A stretch of 34,473 nucleotides of DNA. It comes from Alectoria sarmentosa (lineage: Eukaryota; Ascomycota; Lecanoromycetes; Lecanorales; Parmeliaceae). How positions within the stretch are numbered: the first letter of the stretch is position 1; the number at the start of each line of letters is the position of its first letter. The notes beneath the pieces are model-generated. The model did no database searches and was not told the DNA's origin. It worked only from the letters and a program-made list of their open reading frames with translations. The position numbers and the translations under genes are program-made. The DNA is taken from the NCBI GenBank assembly GCA_009733775.1, contig WOGZ01000338.1, positions 1 to 34,473 on the forward strand. The letters run 5' to 3'. This document shows positions 1 through 11,800 of this stretch, piece by piece.

Positions 1-1479
1 TAAAAACATTTATTTTTATATAAATGTCTTTTTTTATATATATATTTTCTTTTCATTTAGTTGTTTTATTTAATACATTTATATAATATAACTTTATATT
101 AATTTTAATATATAATAATAAACGTTAAATTTATTTATTTTATAATTATATAATTATCTTCGTAAATTCAATTATTACGATAAAATTTTACTCTTAATTA
201 CAATTTAAATGATAATTATAAGTTTTTATTTCGATCGCAGATCGAATAATGTTATAAATATTCGTTTTAAATTTTAAAAATCATAAATGTGAGAATATAA
301 AAAAAAAGTTTAAATATAAAAAATCTTTTAAGTGACGTTTTAAAGCATTTATTATAATCTTAAAAAAATAATTATTATTTAAGTTTTTTAAGCGTAGTTT
401 AATATAAAATATCGAGCGAGATTTTAATTAAAATAATATTGATTTAAATTGAATGAAAAATGATTATAAATTTCTTCGTTTCGATTAAATTAATTTAAAA
501 AAACCTTTTCGAAAAGATAATTTAGATTCGATAATGATCGAATTTTGAAAATAATAATTGTTTATAATTTTCGATAAATGAAATATCGATCGTTTTACGT
601 TATTTTAATTTTTTTAAATTTTGTTAAATTACGTTTATAAAAAACGAACCTTAAATTCATAAATCAATTCGCTCAAATTTTTAAATTGTTTATTTAATAA
701 ATATTATCGATAATCATATTTTTTAAGTGAAAACTTTTAAATAAAGAAATTTGAAAAAATGATAGTCGAGAGTGTTTATATCAAAATTTAAAATTTATTT
801 TAATAAGTTTTTAAAGTGCGATGAGCGAGATGATTAATTTTATTAAAAAATTTCTTTTTTTATAATCGAACGATGTTTTAATTTTTCGAGATTGTTTAAA
901 ATAAATTTTTGAAAAAACTCATTATTGAATTATTTAGTATTATCGTTATCGTTTAAAAAAAATAAAAGTTAAAAAATTAATTAATAAAGTTATAACGTGA
1001 ATAATCTGATCTTTTATAAATAATAAATCGAAATTTGTTTTTAAATTCATTCGAAATCGAGCGTTTAACGAAACACGTTAAATTTGATTTTAAATAAAAG
1101 TTTTATAAAATTATCAGCGATTTATTTTTTAATAAAAACGTATTTTAAAACGATATCGTTATTCACGATTTTTTCGCGTATAAAATAATATTAAATATCG
1201 ATATGTTTAAAGCGATTATGAAATTAAGAATTTTTAATTAAAATTATAATATTTTGATTATTATAAAAGATAACGATAATGAAAGCGAAAATGAAATCTT
1301 CGAATTTTGATTGAATTTATATTACGAAAACGCGTTTTATTTAAATCATATTATCGTTATTAAAAACGTCGATTATCGATTTGAGAATCACGAAATTAAA
1401 ATCGTTAAAGAGTTTTTCGAATTAAATCGTCTTTTTGATAATTTGAATTTAATCGATATATTCGATTTTATAAATAAAT

Positions 1480-1800
1480 AATATCATCGTGAATTATCGT
1501 TTAAATAATCAATTTATAATTATATTATTAAAATTAAACACGTAATCAAAAATAAATCATTTAATATTTTGATTATTAATTTAATTAACGTCGATATATT
1601 CGCGTAATGAGGCGAGTTTCTTTTTATAAATAAGTTTAAAATATAATATATCTCGCAAATATTTAAGAACTTTTTTGATTATTTTTTAATGAGATTCGTT
1701 AAAATTAAAAGCGTAATAAAAAATTACGAAAATAACGTAAATAATATCTAAGCGAGTATTTAATATCGCGTATATTAAAGAATCGATAACGAATTAATAT
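1480..1800 (-). pseudogene. Copia RNase H remnant
   Basis: The minus strand reads YAILNTRLDI near 1785-1750, matching the Copia motif LMYAMLGTRPDI that joins reverse transcriptase to RNase H. It then reads IDVN, a stop, INNQNIK, a stop and FIFDYVFNFNNIIIN near 1600-1510. These match DADWA.D...RRSTSGYVF.LGG..ISW of intact elements, with stops at Trp and at the position after K. The spacing of the conserved residues is kept although most glycines and tryptophans are lost, which fits point mutation without many indels. Confidence 0.8.
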
Positions 1801-2049
1801 AAAAAGCGAGATTCTTCGATAATTTTAAAATCTTTAATAACGAATTTTAAATATAAGATTTTTATTAAAATATCGATAATTTTAACACGATCGTTTTATA
1901 TATTATAATTTTTAAAAACCTTTTCGAGATAATTTTTTTAATTAAGCGTTATAATGCGATTTTAATAATCGTATATTATTTTTATATTTAAATAATAAAT
2001 ATATGATTTTAAATTCATTATTCGAAATTTAACATTAAAAGCGTTTTTG

Positions 2050-2400
2050 AATTCGTTAATACTAAGTCGATTAAGTCTCGCGATAAAAATGTCGTCGATA
2101 TAAATAATCACGATAATTTTTTTTTCGTCGTAAATAAAAACGTTAAAGTTTTTCGTTAAGAAACGATATTCGAATTTTTGAAAAAAAAAATATAATATTA
2201 TATCAAATTCGAGACGATTATTTTAACTCGTAAAGCGTTTTTTTAAATCGATAAACTTTATCGATATTGTTTTTATATTTTTTAAATTAATAAACATATA
2301 CGATTTTTTCGACATTATCGTATAAAAATGCGATTTTAACGTTTATTTAATTTAATTTCAAATCGAAAACGATTATCATAATAAAGATAATTTTATAATT
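2050..2400 (-). pseudogene. Copia reverse transcriptase remnant
   Basis: Minus-strand translation gives, in order, VKIAFLYDNVEKIVYV (family: VKTAFLYGdLdEeIYM) near 2340-2290, VYRFKKTLYELK (family: LkKaLYGLKQAP) near 2260-2221, then FEYRFLTKNFNVFIYDE near 2185-2130 and IIVIIYIDDIFIA near 2115-2070. YIDD is the eroded YVDD catalytic box. The follow-on RLNRLSINEFK matches the usual helix after the box. Stop codons interrupt the frame (for example straight after YELK, where Gln is usual), so this is a dead copy. Confidence 0.85.
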
Positions 2401-3368
2401 CATAAATTTAATAACGAAAACGAAAGTTTTTTCAAAGTCGATATTTTCGCGTTATATATAATTTTAAATTATTTATCGCGTTTTATATCGAATTATTTCA
2501 TTAATCGAATTATGTTTAAGTTTGTAAATTTATTTATTTTTTAAAACTTTGCGACTCATTAAAAGTTTGCAAAGATATTAAATTTTATTATCGATTAAAA
2601 AGTGATATTTTTTATTTATATTTAATTGTTAATTGATTTTGTATAAAGCGTTCATTTTTATTTCTTTATAAATATAAAATTTAAATAATTTAAAAATATT
2701 TATTTTAATTAATAGCGCGATGAGATTAAATATTAAGATTTTTAAAAATGCGATAACGACGAAAATGATTTCGATAAAGAAGATTTATTGCGCATTCGCA
2801 AAAATTGAATTTATAATAATAATAAAAAAATTCGTAATACGCCATTTCGATATTTAAAAAAGTCGTTAAATCGAAAATGTTTTTGAAATTATGATAACGA
2901 TATTGATAATAATCGTCGATGAAGAAAAGTTTTTAAAATATTTAAAAAAAAGAGTTTTGTTATTAATATTATTATTAATATTATTTAAAATTGTTATTAT
3001 AAATTTAATTTTTATTATTATATCAACTTCGATACGTGATGTTAAAAATTAATATCGAGAATTCGACGTTTTTCGTAAAGGTTTTTTTATTTAATGCGTT
3101 TTAAATGAGATAAGTTAAATTTGCGATCAAGCTCGTTTTTATATAAAATTTTGTTTATATTTACGATAAATAAATAATTGTGAAGATAATTGATAATCGC
3201 AATAAGTTTTAAAATTATAAATTTTAAAAACTCGTTATTTATTAACAAAGCGTAAACTTTAATTATTAATGTTTAATTTAAACGTTAAAAAATCTTATTC
3301 ATTTAAGAGTTTTTAAGAATAATAAATTCTCATTTTATTTCATAATCGTATTTAAAGTTATTAAAGAT

Positions 3369-3722
3369 TTAATTTTTAATCACGATGTTTTTTTCGTTGT
3401 GAATGCGTTTAATAATAAAGTCGTTATACTTTATATTAATTTTAAGTGATTTAAAAACATTGAAAATTTCATTTTTATAAGTATCGAAATGAATATAAAT
3501 TTTTTTATTAACGTTTTTTATAAATTTAAACATTATTCGATAATTCGAACGAATATCGACGTTTAATATAAAATTAAAAATATTGAAATAAAATAATTTA
3601 TTAATATATTTATTGAAAATCAAATGTTTTTTATAAAATAATAAGTGAAAATTTAATTTTATATAAAATATATAAACGTTTTCGAGCGTTAAAGATTTAA
3701 ATAAGTTTATTTTAATAAACAT
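3369..3722 (-). pseudogene. Probable Copia integrase core remnant
   Basis: This is the longest open stretch in the AT block (117 codons). It carries NVDIRSNYRIMFKFIKN, which resembles the integrase region around the first catalytic Asp (D..sRY.WVy.lk.K). About 50 residues later come FNVFKSLKIN and FIIKRIHNEKN, resembling the F..f...ikrlrsDnG.E stretch around the second Asp. The similarity is in spacing more than identity and the composition is very low-complexity, so this rests mainly on its position upstream of the reverse transcriptase on the same strand. Confidence 0.4.
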
Positions 3723-5498
3723 ATTCTCGAGATAAGCGATATTTTGTTTTTTAAAATATTTTATATAAATATATTATAAGTCGAAAATCTCGATATTGAT
3801 AATCGTTAAAATAAAAATTAAATAATTTTCGTTATCGAATATATAAAAATTATCGCGTCAAATGATTTATATTTTATTACGCTCAATTTTGATTTCGTTA
3901 AACGAAAATTTTATAAAATAATTATTTTTAAGTAAGGTTTTTATAAAAATGAAATTAAAGTTATTATCAAATATATATAAAACATTTTTGAAATTTAATA
4001 TCACGATTTAATCGTTAATTTCTTTAATTTTAATGCGAATAATGTTTATAATTATAATTAATAATGTTTTATCGTATTTTTTAATAATGTAAAACGTTTT
4101 AAATAATTAATAATCGAGAAATTTATTTTAATTATAAATAATATATTTGATAATATAAAAGTTAAAACAATTTAAATTTATTTTCGCGTAATTATCATAG
4201 ATTTTCGATATATTAAAATTTTTAAGTTTCGATTTAAGCTTGAAATCGTTGAATTTAGATTTTTTATTATTTTCGTTATAGTTATTATCGTCTTTTCGTT
4301 TATTTTTTCATTTATTATTATTATTATTAAAGAAATTATTAATCGACGAATTAATTTTATTATTATCGTTTTTATAATCGTCGAAATCATAATAATATAT
4401 ATTATATTTTTTATATAATTTAACGATTTTGATAATATCGATATAATAATTTAATTAACATTTATTTTAATTTATAATTCGAACGAGAATTGAGAAGAAG
4501 CGAATAATGAGAGTATATATAATTTAAATATATTTAAAATAATAAATGTTTTAAAATCGTTATATAATTTCGTTTAAAATGTGTTTATATAATTCGTTCT
4601 CATTAAACGAAATATAATTTTGAAAATATTATTTAATATAATCGTTATAAAAAGATTTTAAATTAAAACGAAATTATTAAATAAGTAAATTTTCGTTTAA
4701 TTTGAGCTGAGTGAAAAAGTTTTAAAGTTTTATTAACGATTTTTGAAATTTATTAATATATTCGTTGAGATTATCGTTATATTAATTCAACGTTAAATTA
4801 TTAAAACGTTGAAACGCGCGAGTTAAGTATTTAGAATTTCGAGAAAAGTAATTTTTTTTTAATTTGATTTACGCGTTATGAGCGTTAATTATATATTCGA
4901 TATTAATATAATTATTATTAATTACGCAAAGACGTAAAACGATGCAAATGAGATTATACGTTAATTTTCACGTTTTAAACTTAGCGATATTATTGTTATT
5001 ATTATTGTTATTATTATTAAATAATGAAATTTAAAGTCGATACTTATTTTTCGATTCGATTTATTTTTTAAATTAAAGATCTTAAAAACGTCTTTTACGA
5101 TTCGTTTTCAAATTATATAATTTATTAAATTAATTAATTTGATTATCTTTTTTAAAACATTAATGAATTTTGATATTAATAATTTAAATATAATAACGAT
5201 AATAAATATAATAATAAAAAACTTAATATAAAGAAAACGAAATTAATAATAACTTTAAAATTTGAATATTTTTTAAATAAAATAAAATGAACGAAGCGAA
5301 TAAACGTGTTTTAAAATTTATATTTATTTTATTTAAATGATTAATATGAATTATATATATATTTGTGGTCACAAAAAATGATTTTTTTGAATTTCATATT
5401 AACAATTAATTTTTTAGCGTATCGAGATAAAAAAAATTCGCGATTCGTATTAATTTAAGCGAGAAATGTTCGTTTTTAATTTAAGTAATAAATTTAAG

Positions 5499-5730
5499 CG
5501 ACGATTGATAAATTTGATACGTTATTAATTAATTATTTTAATGAGTTCGAATTTAAACGACGATCGATAAATTTGATTTATCGTTAATTGATTTGTTTTT
5601 AATGAGTTTTAAAGTTAATAATTTTCAAGAAAATTGTTTCTTTCGATTTAAATAAGAGGTTTGACGACGATCGATATAATTTTGACACGTTATTAATTAA
5701 TTATTTTAATAAGTTTTGAAATTAATTGCT
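5499..5730. repeat. Imperfect tandem repeats, GACGAT(C/T)GAT units
   Basis: Three related units begin near 5499, 5558 and 5664. Each has CGACGAT(C/T)GATA(A/T) followed by a TTGA..C/T.GTTA(A/T)TTAATT stretch and TTTTAAT(G/A)AGTT. The first two are about 59 bp apart and the third is about 106 bp further on because of an inserted stretch. Most differences are transitions. Function is unknown; the repeat may be part of an element's terminal or untranslated region. Confidence 0.55.
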
Positions 5731-5900
5731 TTTAGCGATTGAAACGCATTTATTAATTAATTTTCAATCGAATAAATACGTCGCACGATGAGAATATACA
5801 TTAATTAAATATAATTTTAAAGATTTAAAAGTTATCTTTTTCAATTAACGTGGTATTTTTATTGATTAAAATGTGTAATTTAATTTTCACGATTACGTTT

Positions 5901-6025
5901 ATTAAAATTAATATAAAGTTTAAAATTATATAAGTGTATATAACGAAAATAATAAGTTTACTAAATTATATAAAAGAAAGAATCGCTATATATAAGCAGT
6001 AATGTTTACGCTAAATTTTATCGAA
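5901..6025. repeat. Direct repeat copy 1 (125 bp)
   Basis: This stretch runs from ATTAAAATTAATATAAAG to TTTATCGAA and aligns without gaps to 7103-7227. The differences I can see are mostly A/G or C/T transitions, such as AATATA against AGCATA and TTTACG against TTTGCG. The start-to-start distance is 1202 bp. It may be part of a long terminal repeat or of a second repeat family; no element between the copies was identified. Confidence 0.7.
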
Positions 6026-7102
6026 CATAGTCGATATTATAATATAAAAAAGTGTTAAAAAAATGTTATATAAAATACGCTTATAACATTATCTCTTTCT
6101 TTTAATAACGATAACTTTTAGCGTTGTAAACTCAAAAGACGTACGTTTATCGCTTGCTTTATATTTTCGAAATTTATAATTTTTGTCTATTTGAAACGAA
6201 GACGAATGCGTTTAAAATTTATTATTTTTATTTATTTGAATCGAAGAATTTTGTTCGTAATGTGATCGTAGCATCGAATTTAAATGAATTTAAATCGTTT
6301 AAAAATAGCATATTCGATATTTTATCAAATCGTATATTAATTTAATATTGCGTTAATTATATATAATTTAAAATTCTAAAATAATTATTCGTATTATTAT
6401 CGCATATATATTTTTCTTTTTCAAGCTTTTAATAGCTTTCATATAAAATTGAAGAAAATTTATCGCATATATATATGTTATTATTTTTCAACATTTGTTA
6501 ATAGCTTAATTTGAGAGCTTTATTGTGATTTAATCTTATATTTTTTATACTTTTATCATTAAATAATTTATATAAAATCGAAATGTGTTATATCGTTTAA
6601 TAATAAACTTATTGTAAGAAATCGATATATTTAATAAAAATCGTATCGTTATCGTCTTAACTGCTTTTATAGCAAACTTATTATTTTTAAGTTTATTTTC
6701 GTCGCTATTATAGCAGACTTATTATTAATAAAAAATAATGTTATTTCGTTAACTTTTTTTTAATTCGTTTATAATATGAATATTTTAATAATGCTTTATT
6801 TTTTTATTATTCAAAGGCGATTTCGTTATCTCGATACGAGTTTTTTAAAATTCAATTATCATATAATAATCAGATTTAGAGATACGATGTTTCAAATTTC
6901 TATTTTAATTTCAATCGTAATATTTTGATTTTAAGTTAATATTTTGATAAAGCTTCTGCTAGCGCGTTTCTTTTAAATTATTCGTTCGTTAATTCGAATA
7001 TGCGAAGATAAATCTTTAATAGTTGTAACTTCGTTATTTTAAAATATAATTATTTATATGCATTTCTCTTCGTCGAGAAATACGAAGAAAACTTATTATA
7101 AT

Positions 7103-7227
7103 ATTAAAATTAGCATAAAGTTTAAAATCATATAAGTGTATATAACGAAGATAATAAGTTTATCGAATTATATAAAAAAGAAAATCGCTATATATAAATA
7201 ATAATGTTTGCGTTAAACTTTATCGAA
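7103..7227. repeat. Direct repeat copy 2 (125 bp)
   Basis: This is the partner of 5901-6025, collinear over 125 bp with mainly transition differences. After both copies a related TTATCTCT(T)CTTTTA stretch follows, but copy 1 has about 60 bp more before it, so the homology may continue beyond the gap-free core. Confidence 0.7.
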
Positions 7228-8193
7228 ATTTATTATCTCTCTTTTATTAATAAAAGCATTTATTATAATTTATAAAATAATTATAATATTCATATAAATA
7301 CGATTATTTATTAATATAATTATTTTCTTTTCAATCGAAAGATATCGTGCAATGTTAATTTATCGAATAAACTTAATTATAATTTTTTAATTATAAAATT
7401 TAAATCGAAATTTTTATATGAAAGATCTTTTATACGAAAATTGAGATAATGAAAAAAATAATTAATGAAATTTAAAATCTCGTTGAATATTTTATAAAGT
7501 TGAGATAAATTCGATTAATTGTATATAAATAAAATTTTTGAATTACTTTTTAAATACATCGAAATTTAATAAAAAATTAAAAAGATTAATAATTTAAAAA
7601 ACATTAATGTTATAATATTTGATAATAATAAAAATGAATCGTACGAAATGAAGATTTAAAGTATAATAATGTTTACATTATAATTTTTTCACTTGATATA
7701 AATTATTAATGAATTTATATCTCGATATTTATATAAAAACGAATTCTTTTAAAAAAAAATATCGTATATTCGAAAAATAATTTCATATAAAGAATTTACA
7801 AAATATCGCTCATTTTTTATAATTATTTTTCAAAACCTTTCTTTAAATCTTCTTTTTTAAAATTTAATTATCGTATATTTTTTAATGATCGTGAATTTAA
7901 TTCATTTTATTTTAATATATCTTTCAACTTTTCGAATAAAAAAAAATGAGATTCGAGATTTTCGATTTTATAATTATTAATTATTATACGAAGCGTCAAA
8001 TAATGATTTAATCACGACGATTAATTGTTTTCGATCGAAATAAAAAAAGGTGAATATGAATCGAAGTCTCGATTTCGTATAAATGTGTTATATTAATTCA
8101 ATGTAAAAAAAGAAAAATAATCGTTTAAATTTAAAAAAATGTATTAATTTTCGATTAAAAAATATATAACGTTTTAAATAATCTTAAATTTCA

Positions 8194-8275
8194 TTTTCGT
8201 ACGAAAAATATCGAATATATAAAAATAAAATTTATTTTCGTACGAAAAACGTTAAATGTATAAATATAAAATTTG
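8194..8275. repeat. Two 41-bp tandem units
   Basis: TTTTCGTACGAAAAA starts at 8194 and again at 8235, each followed by an AT-rich stretch ending in (A)TATAAA(A)ATAAAATTT. TTCGTACGAA is a perfect 10-bp palindrome. This is a short local duplication inside the decayed block; no function is evident. Confidence 0.5.
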
Positions 8276-9657
8276 TTAAATTTATTATAATTTTTTACGT
8301 CACGACGTAATCGAATAAAAATTGATTCGTGCAAATTAAAATTATAATTTTTAATATTTGATTTAAATTTGAAAAATAATGTTTTTAATTTTTTCAATAC
8401 GACTTTTAAACGTTTTAATTATTTACGTAAAATATATATATTTTATTCATTCACGTAATGCGTGACCTTTATATAAATAATCGAAAAATATATTATAAAA
8501 AGTGCAATTCGATTAATTAACACATTTTTAAAATATTTATTTATCGTATAAAGTGCATTAAAGAAATTTATTTATTTATTAAATCACGATTTAATTAATT
8601 AAATTCATTAAGATTCGATTCGTTAATTGTTAATATTAATTTCATATATATAATAATCTTTGATTTTCATTTTCGAATTATACGCTTATTATAATTGAAG
8701 ATAAGTTTAAATTATTAAAATCGTTTTATAATCACGATTAAATCGTATAAAGCGAGATTATTATCTTAATACGAAAACATAATTTAAATATTTTTATAAA
8801 ATATTAATAATTATACGATTGAAAATGTTAATTATAAATTATAAAAGATATCGAACATGTTCGTTTATTGCATCGTAAATCTCGATTTCAAAATCTATAA
8901 ACTTATTATAATCGTTTACGAATCATATTAAATTTGAATTAAAAATAACATATTCGTTTTTCGTGCGTTGTATATCATAATGTCGTCGATTAATAATATT
9001 AAAAAAATCGTACGATATTAAATAAAGATACGATTTTTAAATTAAATTAATATATATGCAATAAATAAAGTTATACGAAAAATATTTGATAATTAAATGT
9101 TTTATCTTTCGAAAATGTTTTATTAAAAGTTCTTTATCGTAACTCTAAATTATATTCTTTTCAATCTTTTATTTTATGAATTTTCGTACGATATTATTTA
9201 TATATTTTTTCATTTTTCGATTGATTTTTAATCGCTTGAGATTAAGCGCTTTTTTAATTTATATAAAATTTTCAATTATGATTACGAAGTCTTCATTTTT
9301 CAATTATTCAAATATTTCATTATTCGAAAATTCATATTTGCAAAATAAAAATTAAATGCGATTTCGTAATTGTTTTATATTTTTCATACGATCTTATTGC
9401 GAAATATTTTATTTTTATAATCGACGTTGAAGCGTATAAAAATCGAGAATTAAGTTTTTATTATTAATAAGTTAAATAATAATTTTTTCTTATTTTTAAT
9501 ACAATATATATAATCGATCAAAAATTTCATTTTTATATATGTTTAAATTTTTCGACGAACGATCGCCTTAATCGTGATTGAGCATTATAAATAAATAAGT
9601 TATAAAGAATAAAAAATGAGAAAGTAAGGCAATTGCAAAAGAAAAGAAAAAAGATTT

Positions 9658-9684
9658 TTTTTTCTTTTTTTTTTTTTTTTTTTT
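9658..9684. other. Poly-T tract at the AT/GC boundary
   Basis: A run of T broken by a single C separates the decayed AT block from GC-balanced sequence. Within about 20 bases to the right (GTCCTAGTTGTAGCCGTCGTCCGCCG) the composition is normal for a gene region. Read on the minus strand it is a poly-A tract after GC-balanced sequence, so it could be the tail of an old retro-insertion or simply a boundary tract. Confidence 0.6.
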
Positions 9685-9786
9685 GGTTTTGTCCTAGTTG
9701 TAGCCGTCGTCCGCCGTAGTTTTTCGTGTTTTTCGCGTTTTTCCGGTAGGGCTGGAGGGCACGATCAATTGAATACGCGCCAAGTT

Positions 9787-9805
9787 CCAATTTTCTATTG
9801 CCAAT
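9787..9805 (+). promoter_or_regulatory. Two CCAAT boxes upstream of the glycosyltransferase
   Basis: CCAAT occurs at 9787-9791 and 9801-9805, about 40-57 bases before the chosen ATG. CCAAT is the binding site of the fungal HAP/NF-Y complex. Whether these are used is inference; the remaining promoter is only about 100 bases of non-decayed DNA before the poly-T tract. Confidence 0.3.
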
Positions 9806-9843
9806 CAGATTTGCCAACAGTCTTTTTAAAAACGAAATCGAGG

Positions 9844-11800
9844 ATGTCTGCATCAGTTTCCGCAAATCCAAGCGTCGCCAGGTCTGTGCATGCCATAACC
9901 GAACGACCAGACGTTCTCCACCAGAAAGCTCAAGTGGAGCGTCACCTTCAGTACTTGCGCCGACTCTCATATTGGGGGTTTGTTTGTCTCTTCGTAAACA
10001 CCGTCTACCTTTCGTATCGTGCGAAATGCGCCCTCGACGCACGCGCCAGTCTGTCCCTTTCGGATTCCGTAACCGCCGGGGTCTTTCTGACTTTGGAGTT
10101 GAGCTTCGCACGTAAGTCACCTTCTACGACCTATGCTAGTAAGCACGATACTAACATGAAACCTAGTTCCAAGCTGTCTTGGTTACATCGGAGCTGTATC
10201 ATGTTTGAAGAAGCTAAGAATGAGACCTACACTTCGCTTGGCGGGCGACGAGGTTCCCACTGTGGACGTCCTGATAACTTGCTGCGGAGAAAGTCTCGAT
10301 GTGATTTTGGATACCGTCCGAGCGGCATGTACGCTGGATTATCCATCACAAAGGTACCGAGTTATTCTTCTCGATGACGGTAACTCGGTAGATCTAAAGT
10401 AGCACATTGAAATTCTTAGAAAGGGTCAAGGGAATCTTTTCTACACTGCTCGCGGAGTTGACGTAACCACACACTCGAAAGCCGCCAACCTCAACCATGG
10501 CTTTTCCTTCGCTCAAAGGCTCAAGACAGGGCCGTCCGAGTACGTCGCCGTTCTTGATGTGGATATGATTCCCATGCCGGATTTCCTTCGCGCTTTACTT
10601 CCGCATCTGCTAGACGACCCTTCATTCGCCATGGCAACATTACCTCAGAACTTCTACAACATGCCAGACGGTGACCCGCTCTGCCAAGGTCTCGACACTG
10701 CCTACAGTGTTTTCTTCTTACAGCAAGATTCTTCCAACAGTTGCTTTTGTACCGGAAGCGGTTGGGTTCTTCGACGTTCAGCAGCCGAACAAATCCAAGG
10801 CATCCCGACTGATCAATTGAATGAAGATCTCATGACCTCGCTTGTTCTCTGTGCCAAAGGCTGGAAGATCGCTTATGTATGGGAGCCTCTCCAATGGGGC
10901 CTCGTGCCTGACAGTCTTGCTGGACAAGCCAAGCAAGCAGCGAGATGGTCTAAAGGTTACATGTCCATAGCACCAGCTCTGCTGGGTACGCGTCTGGCGA
11001 ATATGAGCCTTGGCGAACGACTTCAACCAGCTTTTGGGATTTTGGCTTTTTTTGGTCCTGCGTTTGCCCTCACATGTGCAATGCTTTTTGTGCCTACTGT
11101 TCTCATCTTGGGAAGGCCATTCGTCACCTCAGAGACTCCACAAAAACTCCGGAATCTGCTGATATTAAGTAGCCTGCAGCTTCTCGTTACGTGGCTTAAT
11201 GGTTTCATCATTGCAGTGTCCGTTGGCTTCCGAGCGCAAGTTTGGCCGCCTTACCGTCATCCATTCTTGGCGCCCCTCCAGTCACTTGCTGCTTTGATGT
11301 TCCTTTTCCCTGTCACGCAAAACTCCACTCCTTCGGGAAACCCGCTCGATGGAGAACCTGAGCGCGAAGCTCGGGCCTCGAACTCGTTCGTTCGGCGTCT
11401 GAAATTCTTACTAGGCGATTTGAGTTCATGGTTCCAAATAGTTGTCATCTGTTCAACTCTCTTTGGCGTAACACTTTGCATCCGAAGAGCACTCAACATG
11501 AATATCGGCTACCAGCATCAGCTGCAAAGACTCTTCGTCGGCGCTGCTTGGCCACCAGCCTTTGTGCACTGGATGATGTTCATCGTTGAGTGTTGGAAGC
11601 CTATCAATCACGTCCTCTTTCCTCCAAGAATCCATTCCCGAGAGGCTCTCTTGAATCGAGATCCTAAGACCAAGGTTGCATATCCATCTGATAAGGCAAA
11701 AGATGGAAAGCGGATTTGGCCCTCGCAAGGGTTTAGTTTTTTCATCTTGGCCTATGCTCTCTTCATCCTCGCTTACACTTGGGGAATGAAGTTTGAGTGA
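9844..11800 (+). CDS. Family-2 processive glycosyltransferase (cellulose synthase-like) with one in-frame TAG
   Basis: Two exons, 9844-10111 and 10167-11800, flank a 55-nt intron (GTAAGT, branch ACTAAC, CTAG). The frame encodes 633 codons. It has the hallmarks of membrane GT2 enzymes that make beta-linked polysaccharide from nucleotide sugars: ILLDDG (first Asp), VLDVDM (DxD), TGSGWVLRR, NEDL and QAKQAARW (the Q..RW box). One hydrophobic segment precedes the catalytic domain (YWGFVCLFVNTVYLSY) and about five to six follow it, ending FFILAYALFILAYTWG. A TAG at 10400-10402 (codon 168) lies between LLDDGNSVDLK and HIEILRKGQGNLFYTAR, both typical family sequence in the same frame. No phase-compatible intron removes it. 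The gene is therefore broken, read through or recoded. The promoter abuts the decayed AT block. Product and substrate are not certain. Confidence 0.85.

Larger units (their letters stand above)
1480..3722 (-). mobile_element. Decayed Ty1/Copia LTR retrotransposon (pol region)
   Basis: Read on the minus strand, the domains follow Copia order: probable integrase at about 3722-3369, reverse transcriptase at about 2400-2050, RNase H at about 1800-1480. Copia, unlike Gypsy, has integrase before reverse transcriptase. The frames are broken by many stops where the family has Trp or Gln, for example in the RNase H motif that normally reads ISW.SKRQ and here has stops at both W and Q. That is the pattern C-to-T decay gives on both strands. 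Gag and LTR limits could not be fixed; a degenerate zinc-knuckle-like stretch near 4.2 kb is too eroded to call. No function is expected. Confidence 0.8.
1..9685. repeat. AT-rich, RIP-decayed repeat block (left)
   Basis: The block is overwhelmingly A and T, with stop codons in all frames and only tiny open frames. Most remaining C and G sit in TCG, ACG or CGA contexts, as expected when CpA, CpT and CpC have been converted to TpN. Minus-strand translation between about 1.48 and 3.7 kb still gives recognisable Copia polyprotein motifs, so at least part of the block is a dead retrotransposon. The remainder (about 4.4-9.6 kb) has simple repeats such as TTATTATTATTG near 4990-5020 and short duplications listed separately. 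I see no live gene in it. The block ends abruptly at a poly-T tract. Confidence 0.85.

Noticed and set aside
4178..4390. 70-codon frame in the AT block
   Set aside because: It is almost only Ile, Lys, Asn and Arg codons from AT-rich repeats; chance opening in decayed DNA.
6154..6345. 63-codon plus-strand frame in the AT block
   Set aside because: It contains an internal imperfect repeat (FEIYNFCLFETK / FKIYYFYLFESK) but lies in decayed sequence with no motif; judged chance.
9533..10120. 195-codon minus-strand frame over the AT/GC boundary
   Set aside because: It runs antisense to glycosyltransferase exon 1 and continues through the poly-T tract as a Lys run into decayed AT sequence; a shadow.
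9769..10377. 202-codon plus-strand frame
   Set aside because: Its first part is the real glycosyltransferase exon 1, but after the donor at 10112 it reads through the intron into the wrong frame.
10387..10415. Possible short intron removing the glycosyltransferase TAG
   Set aside because: Candidate GT-AG pairs here are 40 nt or less and shift the phase, and conserved residues would be lost.
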